From Perognathus longimembris pacificus (taxonomy: Eukaryota; Chordata; Mammalia; Rodentia; Heteromyidae): a stretch of DNA of 64,000 nt. Shown here one piece after another: positions 1 to 10,850 of the stretch; position 1 is the first letter of the stretch; the number at the start of each line of letters is the position of its first letter. The DNA is taken from positions 50,485,776 to 50,549,775 of the forward strand of contig NC_063168.1 of the NCBI RefSeq assembly GCF_023159225.1, given 5' to 3'. The notes below the pieces were generated by a model that was not told where the DNA came from, made no database searches, and worked only from the letters and a program-made list of their open reading frames with translations. The position numbers were made by a program, and so were the translations under genes.

Positions 1-198
1 TTTTTTTGCCAGTTCTGGGCCTTGGACTCAGGGCCTGAGCACTATCCCTGGCTTCTTTTTGCTCAAGGCTAGCACTCTGCCACTTGAGCCATAGCGCCAC
101 TTCTGGCCATTTTCTATATATGTGGTGCTGGGGAATTGAACCCAGGGCTTCATGTATATGAGGCAAGCACACTTGCCACTAGGCCATATTCCCAGCCC
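1..198 (-). mobile_element. IDL-Geo dimeric SINE, antisense, cut by window edge
   Basis: The reverse strand reads GGCTGGGAATATGGCC..., an ID-like left monomer, then a right monomer with GTGGCTCAAGTGGC and a tail of A (the T run at 1-7). This two-part structure matches the Geomyoidea-specific IDL-Geo SINE, whose left half descends from a tRNA-Ala/ID-type gene. It interrupts the L1 that continues at 199, so it is younger than that L1. The tail end lies at the window edge, so the TSD cannot be checked. Confidence 0.85.
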
Positions 199-478
199 TC
201 AATGTAGTTTTGATTTGCATTTCTTTTATGGTTAGAGATGTTGAGCATTTCTTTATGTGTCTATTAACTATTCTTATTTCTTCTGAGAAGTCTCTCTTTA
301 AGTATTTAGCCCATTTATTAATTGAGTATTGTTTCTTTGAGGGCTTATTTTTTGAGGGGTATAATTTTTTGAGTTCTAAGTATATTTTAGATATGAGGCA
401 TTTGTCTGATACAGTCTGTGGGCTATTTATCATATAGCTATGTTCTTTGCCATGCAGAAACTCTTCAGTTTGATGCAA
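179..478 (-). pseudogene. Fragment of L1 ORF2p C-terminal region
   Basis: An open stretch of 99 codons. Its middle part matches the L1 ORF2p C-terminal region: [16 protein letters not shown], then [19 protein letters not shown], then KEMQIKTTL. In active L1s this region follows the reverse transcriptase. The last residues are encoded by the SINE at 1-198 and are not L1. The reading frame is isolated between stops, so it is a decayed coding remnant and not a gene. Confidence 0.8.
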
Positions 479-1085
479 CCTCGGTTATCCAGCCTTTCTT
501 TGATTTTTTATGATTCTGGATCTTTACTTAAGAGGTTTTGACCTGTTCCCTAGACCTGTAGTGTTTCTCTTGCCATTTCCTGCAATATTTTCATGGTATC
601 TGGCCTTACATTGAGGTCTTTGATCCATTTAGAATTGATTTTGGTGCAGTGATATATAAGGATCTAGCTTCAGTTTTCTGCATGTGTGAGCTAATTCTGC
701 CAGCACGATTTGTTGAAGAGGTTGTCTTTCTTCCATCCTCTGTTGTTGGCTCCCTTATCAAGTGTTAGGTGGCTATAGGTCTATGGGTACTTTTCTTCCA
801 TTTTGTTCCATTGGAATTCAGGCCTATTTTTGTATCAGCACCTGTTTTTGTTGAGTTTGAAATTTGGTATTGATATTCCTCCAACACTGTTCTTCCTAAT
901 AAGGATTGTGTTTTTGCTATTTGGGGTCTTTGATTATTTCATATGAATTTTTTGATTGCCATTTCTATTTCATTGGTGAGTGTTGTTTGATGGGCATTGT
1001 GTTGCATTTGTAAATAGCTTTGGGCAGTATTTTCATTTTCAGAGTGCTAGTTCTTCCCAGGACCATGGGAGGTTTTTCCATTTCC

Positions 1086-1427
1086 TTAGATCTCCTTTGT
1101 TCCCCGCCCCCTCCTCGGAATTTTAAAGTTTTCATCATAGAGATCCTTCACATCTTTGTTTAAGTTAATTTGTAAAAATGTTATTGGGTTGGTTTTTTTT
1201 GAGGCTATTACAAAAACAGTTGCTTTCCTAATTTCAGTCTCCATCTTCTCATTGTTGGCATACAGAAAAGCTACTGAGTTTCGTGGGTTGATTTTACACC
1301 CTACCACTTTGCCAAAGTTTCTGATTAGCTCCAGTAACTTGCAGGAGGAATCTATCGAGTTCTGTAAATACAGGATTATGTTATCTGCAAAGAAAACTAA
1401 TTTTACCTTTTCTTTCCCTATTTGCAT
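1086..1427 (-). pseudogene. L1 ORF2p reverse-transcriptase remnant with altered catalytic motif
   Basis: A 113-codon open stretch covering the L1 reverse-transcriptase palm, with FFADNIILYL at residues 12-21, then KLLELIRNFGKVVGCKIN and the NPITFLQINLNKDVKDLYDENF block typical of the region after the active site. L1 reverse transcriptases carry F/YADD at the catalytic loop. Here the second aspartate is replaced by asparagine (codon at 1380-1382), which should abolish catalysis. Since the rest of ORF2 is also broken, the change is most simply neutral decay. Confidence 0.85.
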
Positions 1428-1580
1428 CCCCTTTATGTTTTCCTCTTACCTATTGGTCTTAGTAGGTATTCTAGGACTGTACTGAAGAGGATTTAAGAGT
1501 GGACATCCTTGTCTTATTCCTGATTTTAGAAGAAATGTTTTTTACTTTTCACCATTAACTTTAGTGATGGCTCTAGTTTT

Positions 1581-1714
1581 TTTTTTTTTGTCTTTTTCTT
1601 TTTTTTTCTTCAAATTTTTATTATCAAACTGATGTACAGAGATGTTACAGTTTCATACGTTAGGCATTGGATACATTTCTTGTACTGTTTGTTACCTTGT
1701 CCCTCATACCCCCA
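1581..1714 (-). mobile_element. Ultra-short L1 3' tail nested in older L1, with 14-bp TSD
   Basis: This insert of about 134 bp is the last part of an L1 3' UTR in antisense (T-rich start, then TTATTATCAAACTGATGTAC and GTTACAGTTTCATACGTTAG). It is flanked by exact copies of ATGGCTCTAGTTTT at 1567-1580 and 1715-1728. The TSD and T-rich end identify target-primed reverse transcription with extreme 5' truncation. Confidence 0.93.
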
Positions 1715-1972
1715 ATGGCTCTAGTTTTGTCATTATAGCCATTATTATATTGAAGAGTGTTCCATGGATCCCCAGTTTCTCCAGAGCTTTTCATCATAAG
1801 GGATGTCAAATGCATTTTCTGCACCTATTGAGATGATCATGTGGTTATTGTCTTTGCTCCTCTTGGTTTGTGGAATTACATTAATTTACCTGCATATATT
1901 GAACCAGATTTGCATCCCTGGAATGAATCCTGTTTGATCATAGTTTGTATTTTTTAAAAATCTTTGTTAAAG

Positions 1973-2183
1973 GGCTGGGGATATGGCCTAGTGGCAAAGA
2001 GTGCTTGCCTCCTATACATGAAGCCCTGGGTTCAATTCCCCAGCACCACATATACAGAAAAAGGCCAGAAGTGGCACTGTGGCTCAAGTGGCAAAGTGCT
2101 AGCCTTGAGCAAAAAGAAGCCCAGGGACAGTGCTTAGGCCCTGAGCCCAAGCCCCAGGACTGGCAAAAAAAAAAAAAAAAAAG
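1973..2183 (+). mobile_element. IDL-Geo SINE, sense, with 12-bp TSD
   Basis: Begins GGCTGGGGATATGGCC, has a B-box-like GGTTCAATTCC in the left monomer and GTGGCTCAAGTGGC in the right monomer, and ends in an A tail of about 19. TCTTTGTTAAAG flanks it at 1961-1972 and 2184-2195. It lies inside the antisense L1 and is a younger event. Confidence 0.93.
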
Positions 2184-4100
2184 TCTTTGTTAAAGTTGAT
2201 TGGCCAGAACTTCACTGAGAAGTTTTGCATCAATATTCATCATAGGGATGGATCTATAGTTCTCTTTCTGTGATGAGTCCCTATTGAATTTTGGGATGGG
2301 GTTATGCTTTAAATCTTCTGCTTTCAATTTCACTGAAGAGTTTGAGAAGTATTAAAATGGATTTTCCTTTGAAGAACTTATAAAATTCTGCTGTTATTTC
2401 GTCTGGTCCTGGGCTTTCTTGGATGAGAAGTCTTTTATTGTCATTTCTATTTCATTACTTTATATTGGTCTATTTAGATCGTTTAAATTATCTTGGTTCA
2501 GCTTGGGTATATCAGTATTCTCTGGAAATTCTTCCATTTCTTCCACATCCTTCAATTCATTGGCATAAAAGTTTGCAAAGTATTCCCTTAAAAATATTCT
2601 AAATCTTGCTTGTTTCTGTCATGATGTTCCATTTTCATCTCTAATTTTATTTATTTGGATGTGTTCTTCTCATGTTTTGCTCAGATTTGCTAAATGTCAA
2701 TTTTGTTAGTATTTTCAAAGAATTTTTCTATGTTTCTTATGTCTCCAATCATTTACTTGTGATTTATTTTTTACTATTTGTTTCTGTCTACTGGTTTGGG
2801 GTTTGGCTTGTTCTTGTTTTTCAAGGAACTTGAGATGCATCATTAAAGTGTTGATTTGAGATATCTCCAATTTGTTGATGTAGCCACTCAGAGTTATCAA
2901 TTTTCCTCTGAGTAATACCTTTGCCATGTCCCAGAAGAGCTGATATTTTGTGTGTTCAATTTTGTTAAATTATATAAACATGTTAATTTCCATTTTAATC
3001 CCTTCAATGACCCACTGGTCATTTAGCAATGTGTTTTTCAGTCTCCACGAGTTAGTATAATGGAATTTGACATTACACTCTAATTTTATTCCATTGTGGA
3101 CTGACAGGATGCAGGAATCATTTTAATTTCTTTTATTTTGCACAGATTTGCTTTTTTACCTAAAATATGATCTATTTTGGACAATGTTCCATGTACTGCT
3201 GAGAAGAATGTATATTCTGATGCTGCTGGTGATGTTTATTAAGGCTATTTGGTCAATGTAATTATTTAAGTCTGAGTATTATTTGCTAATTTTTTGCCCA
3301 GATTACCTATCCAGAGGTGATGGTGATGTGCTGAAGTCATCAACAATCTATGTGTTTAGATCTGTGTGATTTTAAGTTAAGTTTTTTGATCAAGTTGGGT
3401 GCTCCAGCCTTTGTTCCATAGAATTGTTATATCCTGCTGTAGGAGAGTTCCCTCTGTTTGTATGTAATGTCCTTCTTTGTCTCTTCTCACAAATTTTAAT
3501 TTGAACTTTATTTTATTGGATATTAGTATTGCAACTCCAGCCTGTTAAAGGGCCATTTGGTTGAAAGATTTTAGTCTAGCCTTTCACTTTGAGAATATGT
3601 TGGTTTTTGTGAGCAAGATTTGTCTCTTGTGGACAACATATAGATGGGTCTTGCTTTTTGATATAATTAGTCATTCTATGTTGTTTAATGGGAGAGTTAA
3701 GCCCTTATTATTGAGTTAGGACATAGAAGTGTTTAGTAACTCCTGCCATGTTATCCACCTTCTTAGGGGCTATGCCTCATTCTTTCATAGTATATTTATC
3801 TGGTTCTCTGGTAAGGGGCATTTTCCCCATCATTATCATGTTCTTGTTGGTTTTCTACGTATAGAATGTCTTTAAGTATCATTTGTAATACTGGTTTGGT
3901 GGCAATAAATTGTTTCAATTTTTCTTTGTTATGGGACATTTTTATTTATCCTTCAGTTATGAAGGAGATTTTTGTTGGATACAGCATTCTGGGTTGGTAA
4001 TTATTTTAGGGTTTGGAATGCATTATTCCAGTCTCTCATTGGTTTCATGATCTTGGCTAAGAAATATGTAGTTATTCTGATGCCTTTCCTTTATAAATAA

Positions 4101-5788
4101 TAAGTCAAAGAGATTTCTATTCTTCAATTTCTAATTTTCCTTTTAATGCATATGTTTTGGTGGAAAGGCTAGTATCTTATCAATACAAGACCTATCCATG
4201 TACCTAGTGAGATGTCCAGCATATTTGTTTTTAATGGCTGATTCATGCACGCATGAAATAAATTGATAACTTGAAGTGTTAGCAGCATTAGTGTAATTCT
4301 TTTGTCATCTCAGAATAGACTTTTTAAGAGCTGCGAGCCTTAGTGAGAATTTAAGATTTCATTTTTCATGACTGACAGAGTTAATAATTTTTATATGACT
4401 GCTTTTCTGAGATCCAGTTGAGAAAGCAAACATTTGGGCAACACCTAAATTAAACCTTGGAGGCTACTTACAAGAAATGTAGGGCTAAACAAAAGTTTCA
4501 CAACTAGGTATTATTGACATTTTGGACCGAATAATTCTTTGGTGTGAGATTAATCTGTATTGTAGGATGTTCAGCCACATTTGTAGCTACTGTTAACTGG
4601 ATATTTGAATGTTTCCATTCCTTTTCCCTGTCTAACCTGTTGAGAGGCAGAGCTGCTTGTGTCTAAGAGCTGTTGTTGTAAGCTTACAGTCATTTTAAAG
4701 TGTTTTCCTCCATGGAAGTAATAGCAATGATAGTAAAAAAAAATATTAATCCTAATTCTCACTTGTTCCCCTCAGAGTCCAGCAAAAGAAATATTTCTTA
4801 GACTTGATAATATGAGTATTAATCATTGGAAGGAAGTCTAGGGAAGTCAAATGGATTTTTCATTTTCACTGTTACTCAAGCCTTATCAACTATGTACTCA
4901 TTAGTTTAGTCACCTGATAGCTATCTTCTTTTTTATATTGAGAGAAAAAATAGATTATATGTGAATAATTTATCTTCTCATATTTCATTTCACTGTAAGT
5001 GCACAGGACTTTAGCTGACTGTGAAGATTAATTGGCATTAGAAATATGAGCTTCCTCTGTACCCCTACATAGTGGGGGCTGAAAAATTTAAAGAATAGCA
5101 GATCCCAGTGACTCATCCTTTCCAGTTAAAGAAATTTCACATAGATTTTCACTTCATTTGAAAGCTTGAAGTTTTATTCATGCCTCGAATTTCTCATCTG
5201 GAAGTGTAGAGTTTGTTTTGTTTCTCAACTATTTCTATAAATACATGTATTCTGATCTAAGTAAGCTTTTTCACCATACTTTGTTGGCATAGCAAAGCCT
5301 TGGTTGCTATAATGGAAGAAGTATTAGTTGAATGAATCTTCATCCTTGATTGAGGCATTAATTGCCATAATACATGCTAAGCACTTTAAAATCTCAGTGA
5401 TATAACAAAATAAGATTTTTTATATTCCTCACAAAATATCATGTGTTTGGGTAATTCCATTTTGATTGTGGGCAATTTGCCACATACACATTTTGCTTTC
5501 AACAGTGTGGATGGGGAAGAAGGAGAACAAGTGTAGGAAGTCAGGTGAAGCATGCTTGAGGATAGATCTGGAAGTAAATGTATTTCTTCAGCCTAAACCA
5601 TGTCTAGGTTCTACGCACCATGTCTGAAGGAAAACAGCATCATAGTAAAAACAGAGACTGAGTTAGGAAACAAGTAGGCCTTAGGAAAGATCCTCAGTTT
5701 CTTCTGTGGACTGATGAACTATACAGAAATTCATCTTGGGCAAAGCATAGATTTAAGAGGAATTATCAAGAAAAAAGGAGTATCTTTT
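4101..5788. other. No recognised element
   Basis: AT-rich sequence with no repeat family, exon-like ORF or RNA gene that I can recognise. The longest open stretches are short and lack similarity to known proteins. Confidence 0.5.
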
Positions 5789-5826
5789 CACTTTGACAAT
5801 AAATAAGTAATTATTATTTTTAAAAA

Positions 5827-6000
5827 ACCATTTGGTGTAAACCAACTGTATAACTCATGGGGAGAGAGGGAAAGGTGGGGGAGAGTCGGGGAAAAATGAG
5901 GGAGCAGGTAACAAGATGAACAAGAAATGTACTCACTGCCTTACATATGAAACTGTAACTCCTCTGTACACCACTTTGACAATAAATAAGTAAATATTAA
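5827..6000 (+). mobile_element. L1 3' UTR tail, sense, 5'-truncated
   Basis: Runs from CCATTTGGTGTAAACCAACT through the purine-rich GGGGAGAGAGGGAAAGG block to GAAACTGTAACTCC and the polyadenylation-like AATAAATAAG end. This is the reverse complement of the tails at 30.8, 42.5 and 47.9 kb. The last 22 bp are also found just upstream of the element at 5789-5810. Confidence 0.85.
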
Positions 6001-6364
6001 AAAACAAAGCAAAAAAAGAAAAAGTGAATATCTAGTACACAGAGAAGTGAAGAGAAATTGGGAATGAGGTGACTTTAGGCAAGAGGTAGAACTGAATATT
6101 TCCAGCAAGGTTGAAATACAAAATCATTTCATATGAGGTGTTCTCTGTCTGGTAAGGTATCATAATTTTTTTATTTCCTGAGATTGGTTAAAGATATCAT
6201 CAGCTCTGCATTTAATCTTAGGAGTAAGAAAAATTAACTCCAATGCCCTGGGAAACCAGAGGAAAAATGATGTTGTTTTCTGCTTTCCTCTTATGAAATT
6301 TCACTTTTTCAAAATGGCATAGATCACTGGTTGAATAATCTCTATGTATAGAATATTCAAAGAC

Positions 6365-6391
6365 ATAAAGTGTCTCTGTGAGACACTTTAT
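6365..6391. repeat. Perfect 12-bp inverted repeat (hairpin)
   Basis: ATAAAGTGTCTC (6365-6376), a TGT loop, then GAGACACTTTAT (6380-6391). The arms pair perfectly. No transposon terminus or RNA gene is recognisable around it. Confidence 0.9.
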
Positions 6392-6455
6392 TCTTTTAGT
6401 ATAAAGATAGGGAGGGAGGTAGATAGATTTATAAATAAAGAGATGATATACAGAG

Positions 6456-6564
6456 ATAAATGTATGCATGTATATATACATATATGTGTAGGTATTCATG
6501 TATCTGTACACACATATATACACATATTGGTATACATGTAAACATACATACCTATGCATGCATG

Positions 6565-6595
<31 letters not shown>

Positions 6596-6600
6596 GGATG
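6456..6600. repeat. Degenerate (ATGT/CATA)n microsatellite region
   Basis: Interrupted tetranucleotides of A, T, C and G such as TATGCATG and ending in about seven CATA units at 6564-6592. Open reading frames here on both strands are products of the repeat (runs of Tyr, Ile, Met, Cys and His) and are not genes. Confidence 0.9.
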
Positions 6601-6659
6601 GATAGAAAGACCAAAAAGACAATCAAGTGTCAAAGCATATTTTATTTATAGTTAGAAAA

Positions 6660-7500
6660 ATAATCATAACTGTTAGATGACTGAAGGGAGCTTTATGTGG
6701 GGCAATAGCATTTTAGATTTCCTGGAGGAGACCCACACAACAGAACTCAGTGAGAAATCTCTGTTCTAGGAAGCAAATGTGTGGGAGGATGGGAACAATT
6801 AATTCCCAAAAACTTTTATGAGGATGAACAGAGTATGTTATGTTTTGTAGCAAAAAAGAAGTCAGAGGAATGGGATTGCTGTGGAGGGCTTAATCTTATA
6901 CTTGTTTTATACTTAATCTAATCTTGTGTTATAATATACAGCCTTGTAAGCCACATTGAAAACTAATTTTACTGGCTCAGGCCAAATAGCCCGAGGGAGT
7001 CTCTGTTTCTGTAATTGAAAAGCTCTGTAAGAATTAGATTTTTTTTTCCTGGATGAGCTGTCATCTGCATCAACAAAATTCAATACTCCTCTGAATACTC
7101 TACTGAAGTGAATTAATGTCTACTTTATTTAGTGGAACCTGTTTACATCAAGCATAAATAGCAAGCTTACTATATTTTATTTCCTGGGTCGGTGAACAGG
7201 TTGGTGATAAACCTATTATTTATGATAATGAAATTCAATGGCTACTGAAGAACTTCTTTTACTGATGATAAGAAAAAGAAGGGAGGAAGAAGAATAAAAT
7301 TTGTTTTCCTTCCCTAAATTGCTGAAATCAATGCTAGTGTTTTAAATACTTAGGATTGTAAGAAGTTTATGGATTACATAGCTGAGTGTAATGGGACTGT
7401 GAATGCATAGTCGTATTACTACCTGTAGGTACTACTGTCTTATCTCAGTGATGTAGGAGGAAATTATACCTTGAAAAAATTATTCAATGTCTTCTCAGTG
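6660..7500. other. Apparently unique sequence
   Basis: No repeat family recognised. The part around 6960-7200 is less AT-simple than its neighbours and shows no L1 or SINE features, so it may be non-repetitive ancestral DNA. No coding signal is seen. Confidence 0.4.
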
Positions 7501-7552
7501 GAGAGTACCATAAAAATGCATAGGCTGGGAACATGGCTCTTGCTACTGACTC

Positions 7553-7618
7553 AATGCCTAACGTATGAAACTGTAACCTCTCTGTACACCAGTTTGATAA
7601 TAAAAATTTGAAAAAAAT
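7553..7618 (+). mobile_element. Very short L1 3' end, sense
   Basis: About 65 bp matching the L1 terminus: AATGCCTAACGTATGAAACT, CTGTAACCTCTCTGTACACC, then AATAAAAATTTG and an A tail. No clear TSD. The preceding 7522-7540 resembles the start of an ID-like SINE (GGCTGGGAACATGGC), so this could be a rearranged nest. Confidence 0.85.
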
Positions 7619-9684
7619 ACTTCATATTCATATCAACCTCAGTTTCTGACTCCTTTATATCTAATAATAATTGCGCTAATTTTATTTATGACTGATTTAT
7701 ACTCTGGGAGACTTCTAGGAAGAAGAGGACAATGTAGTTTGAACTTTAACAACTTTCCATTGATAGTCTATAATTATTTGTAGTATATGACTATGGACAA
7801 AGGAGTTATTGGCTTAATGTATCCAAAATCAAAATTTCAAACATTGAATGCAAAATTTAAAAAATCAGAATTAATATAACCAAAGTGTGAGCATGGATTA
7901 ATTTGGTCTTGCAAGAACAGCTCCTTGTAGCCTTCAGAGGATCTACTTTTTTGCTGAATCTTCACTTCCTTTCATCCTTTGGGCAATTATTATTTTCCCT
8001 CTCCTGTGTGTCAGGTTAGGATTACTATGACCGTCAAAGTCTCAACTAAACTTCTGAGGACATATAATGTCAACACTCTAGCATATAATCTAAAATGAAA
8101 ATCCTTATATATTTGACATACTCAGGATAATTTCTGTTCCTTCCAAATGTTTTGGGGAATTTACTTTCGACATTTCCCTTTGGACTCAACTGCCCTTTCA
8201 TTTTCCCACATCCTCTATTCTCCTCAAACCTTCAACACTTCTATGTGTTTTATAATACATGTGATACAGAAAAATTGTTTCTCTTGTAGAATTTGAGCTG
8301 TTCTTTAATCCAAGGAAAACACCAGCCACTCTAAAGGGAAAACAAGAAAACAATCTTAATTGTAAAGTAATTTAATCTTAGCCTGCAGACTAACCTGACG
8401 TGAAAAAAAAAAGAGATCAGTAAACGGATGCTTATAATTCATTTTTTTCAGAAAGCATTGACATTGGAGAAAACCCTTGTTTCTTTTTACCATTAAAATA
8501 TCATACTACCCCATTGATTTATCTTTCTTTTACTTATTACTATTTATCATTAAGAATAAAGATCATAGGCTAAGTTAAATTGCTATTGATAACAAATATG
8601 CATACAGAAGAAGATTGCCTTACATTAAATTGTTTAAATCAGGAGGTATTTTTTTTTCCTGATTGGCTGACAATACATTAGTTGCAAGATATGAAAGAAC
8701 AAAATATCTACAGTCTTCATTGTAACAGATAATTATCTGTGATAATTCACATGCTATTTTAGGTATCCAATGCAAGTACAATTTAAAGAAAAGAATGCTT
8801 TCCATTGCTGTGATTAGTTGGAATATCCTCTTTTATAAATTACAAAATATCTTTAAACTTATCTTTTAAAGACACATTAACTGAAAATAATAATGATCCG
8901 AGACCTAACACACATTTGCTCTCTTTTTGAGAAAGATATTTATTTAATCCCTTGTTTGGGAGAAGAAATCACTGTTTGGTTTCTAGACAATTGATATCAG
9001 AATTTTGGCCTTTGGTACACCAGACTGGTCCTGGTTGGGTCTAAATGACAATTCATCTTAAAGAGGCCAATTGGTCATACCAGATTCATCCAAGCACATA
9101 TAGACATCTGTCGTTGTATCTACATAAATGGTATGACTGGAAATGATAATTCTATGAGGAGAGAACATTTATACATGCATGTCAAAGGTAAGAAAGAGAG
9201 GAAAACCTTAAAGATCAGTTCTGAGTTCCATGAGGGTACATGCCACCCTCTTTTTTTCTAGTTCTCCTTCAAATACATCCTACTTTTAGCCCAATCAGAA
9301 CTAAAGGAAGATCATTAGCTCTTGGGTACCCTGTGGGATTTTTCATTCATGTATCCCAGGACACACAACTGTGGGCAGGTGGTTAGCCCCTGAAGGAGCA
9401 GCACAGAGCATAGCTGAGACCTTGATGCCCAGTGGTGCATGGCAGACACCCAAGATACCCACTAGATTCCAAGCTGAGATGTGGTGGGTGAAAGGAAGCT
9501 CCTGGTGACCACAGACTCCACAAGAGCTGTGTAAAGCATCTCTTAGCTATTTGCAGAAATATGTAGGATTGTTTTATAAGGTACATGTCAGTACATAGAG
9601 CCAATTAGGCAGTAGCAGTTCGGTGTTTATGCATTTTTGTTTCTCCCTACAATCTTATAGGGCTTTACAATTTTGGGGTGACAC
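7619..9684. other. No recognised element
   Basis: About 2 kb of AT-rich DNA with no identifiable repeat, exon or RNA gene. Short open stretches have no recognisable similarity. Confidence 0.45.
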
Positions 9685-9704
9685 CAATAAACTTAAGTTT
9701 ATTG
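9685..9704. repeat. 20-bp perfect palindrome
   Basis: CAATAAACTTAAGTTTATTG equals its own reverse complement. It is isolated in apparently unique DNA. It could be a chance AT-rich palindrome or a dyad protein-binding site. Confidence 0.9.
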
Positions 9705-9819
9705 AAGGCATGCTGCTTCTGCCTGGAACCTCTTTCTAGTAGAATGTTTTCTAAAGGGGTTGTAAACCAATTAAATCTCTAAATTCAAACCCACAGTATT
9801 TTCATAAAACAAAGTTTGT

Positions 9820-9840
9820 GTTTATATATATATATATATT
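9820..9840. repeat. (TA)n microsatellite
   Basis: About nine TA units. It sits roughly 130 bp upstream of the L1 tail. Confidence 0.9.
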
Positions 9841-9954
9841 ATTTCTTTCTTAAAAAATTCTACTAGTTATCCAGTATGCTCAAAGCCATGTTGTCCACCT
9901 TCATTCTTCACTACCCACCCTAGTTTATGATGCTCAGCAGGGTAGGTATATACC

Positions 9955-10305
9955 TTTTTCTTTTGTCTTTTTTCCCTGTTGTTTTACCCCTGATGTTACT
10001 GTAACTGATTTTGATACCCTGGGTATTGTATATATGTGTATTGGAACTAGGGAAGGAAAGGGGAATGTCAAAATGGAGAGACAAAGGATAAAAGACAAAC
10101 CAATGCAACAGCAATACTTACAAAACTATATGCTGTAAACCATCTGTACAACTCTTGGGGGTGGAGGGAACTGGGGAGGAGGGAAGGAGGGAGAAAAATG
10201 AGGGAAGAGGTAACAAGTTGGACAAGAAATGTACACACTGCCTATGTATGAAATTGTAACCCCTCTGTAAATCACTTTGATAATAAAAATAAATAAATTA
10301 AAAAA
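9955..10305 (+). mobile_element. L1 3' UTR, sense, about 350 bp
   Basis: Contains CACTGCCTATGTATGAAATT, TGTAACCCCTCTGTAAATCA and AATAAAAATAAATAAATT at the end, preceded by the purine-rich GGGTGGAGGGAACTGGGG segment and the GTATTGGAACTAGGGAAGG block seen in reverse at 42.7 and 48.1 kb. It is 5'-truncated in the 3' UTR and has no ORF2. Confidence 0.88.
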
Positions 10306-10699
10306 TAATGAATGCACTGTAAACCTTAGTCCCTGTGGCTGGATAAGATTTTCTGTAATTCTAATGATAAGATATTTGAAATACTGATATGCCATGGATG
10401 AGTTCTGGCTTCCCATGAAGACATCTCCAACCAATGCTTTTCCCCTACTTCCTATACTTTCACAGTGTGACCTCAGTCTCTAGAACCACCTTCTGCTTTG
10501 CTTTACCTTTGAAGTACTTTTGTATTATGAAGGGGCTAGAATATTCTTTCTAATTCTACACTCCATGTCAGGTGTGCTGATCATCTGACAAGTGTTGACT
10601 AATTTGTGTAGAGGGGCTAGCCCCTGATGATGAGTATTTCTCATTCTTGGGCTACGATGCTGTTGCCATTAAGACTGATATGGATTGTCAAGTGTGCTG

Positions 10700-10850
10700 T
10701 CATTTAAAAATTTATTTCTGTTTTAAATAGTTGTACAAAAGGGTTTCAGTTCAACAATTAAAATTATGAGTACAGTGCATTTTGATCAATGTCACCACAA
10801 TGTTATGTCTTATCTTCTGCACCTGTCCTCAACACACTCAGACTATCACT
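10700..10850 (-). mobile_element. Older L1 3' UTR fragment, antisense (tentative)
   Basis: GTTGTACAAAAGGGTTTCAG and CAGTGCATTTTGATCAATG match blocks at 27.45-27.55, 52.67 and 59.52 kb. Two of those fragments lie next to L1 ORF2-like DNA. I therefore read it as the 3' UTR of an older L1 subfamily, unlike the GTTACAGTTTCATACG type. Confidence 0.5.

Larger units (their letters stand above)
199..4100 (-). mobile_element. Old L1 (LINE-1), antisense, ORF2 back to the ORF1/ORF2 junction
   Basis: On the reverse strand the order is: the end of the ORF1 region (near 3950-4100), the ORF2 endonuclease region (about 3300-3900), reverse transcriptase (about 1000-2700) and the ORF2 C-terminal region (199-480). 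Short translated blocks are recognisable L1 ORF2, for example [12 protein letters not shown] near 212-250 and FFADNIILYL near 1370-1395. Frames are broken throughout by stops and shifts, so nothing is intact. The 3' part lies beyond the left edge of the window. Two younger elements are nested in it (1581-1714 and 1973-2183). The 5' end near 4100 is approximate and judged from the loss of L1-like sequence. Confidence 0.85.

Noticed and set aside
6218..6622. 134-codon open frame rich in Tyr, Met and His
   Set aside because: Most of it translates the ATGT/CATA repeat. No protein family similarity and no gene context.
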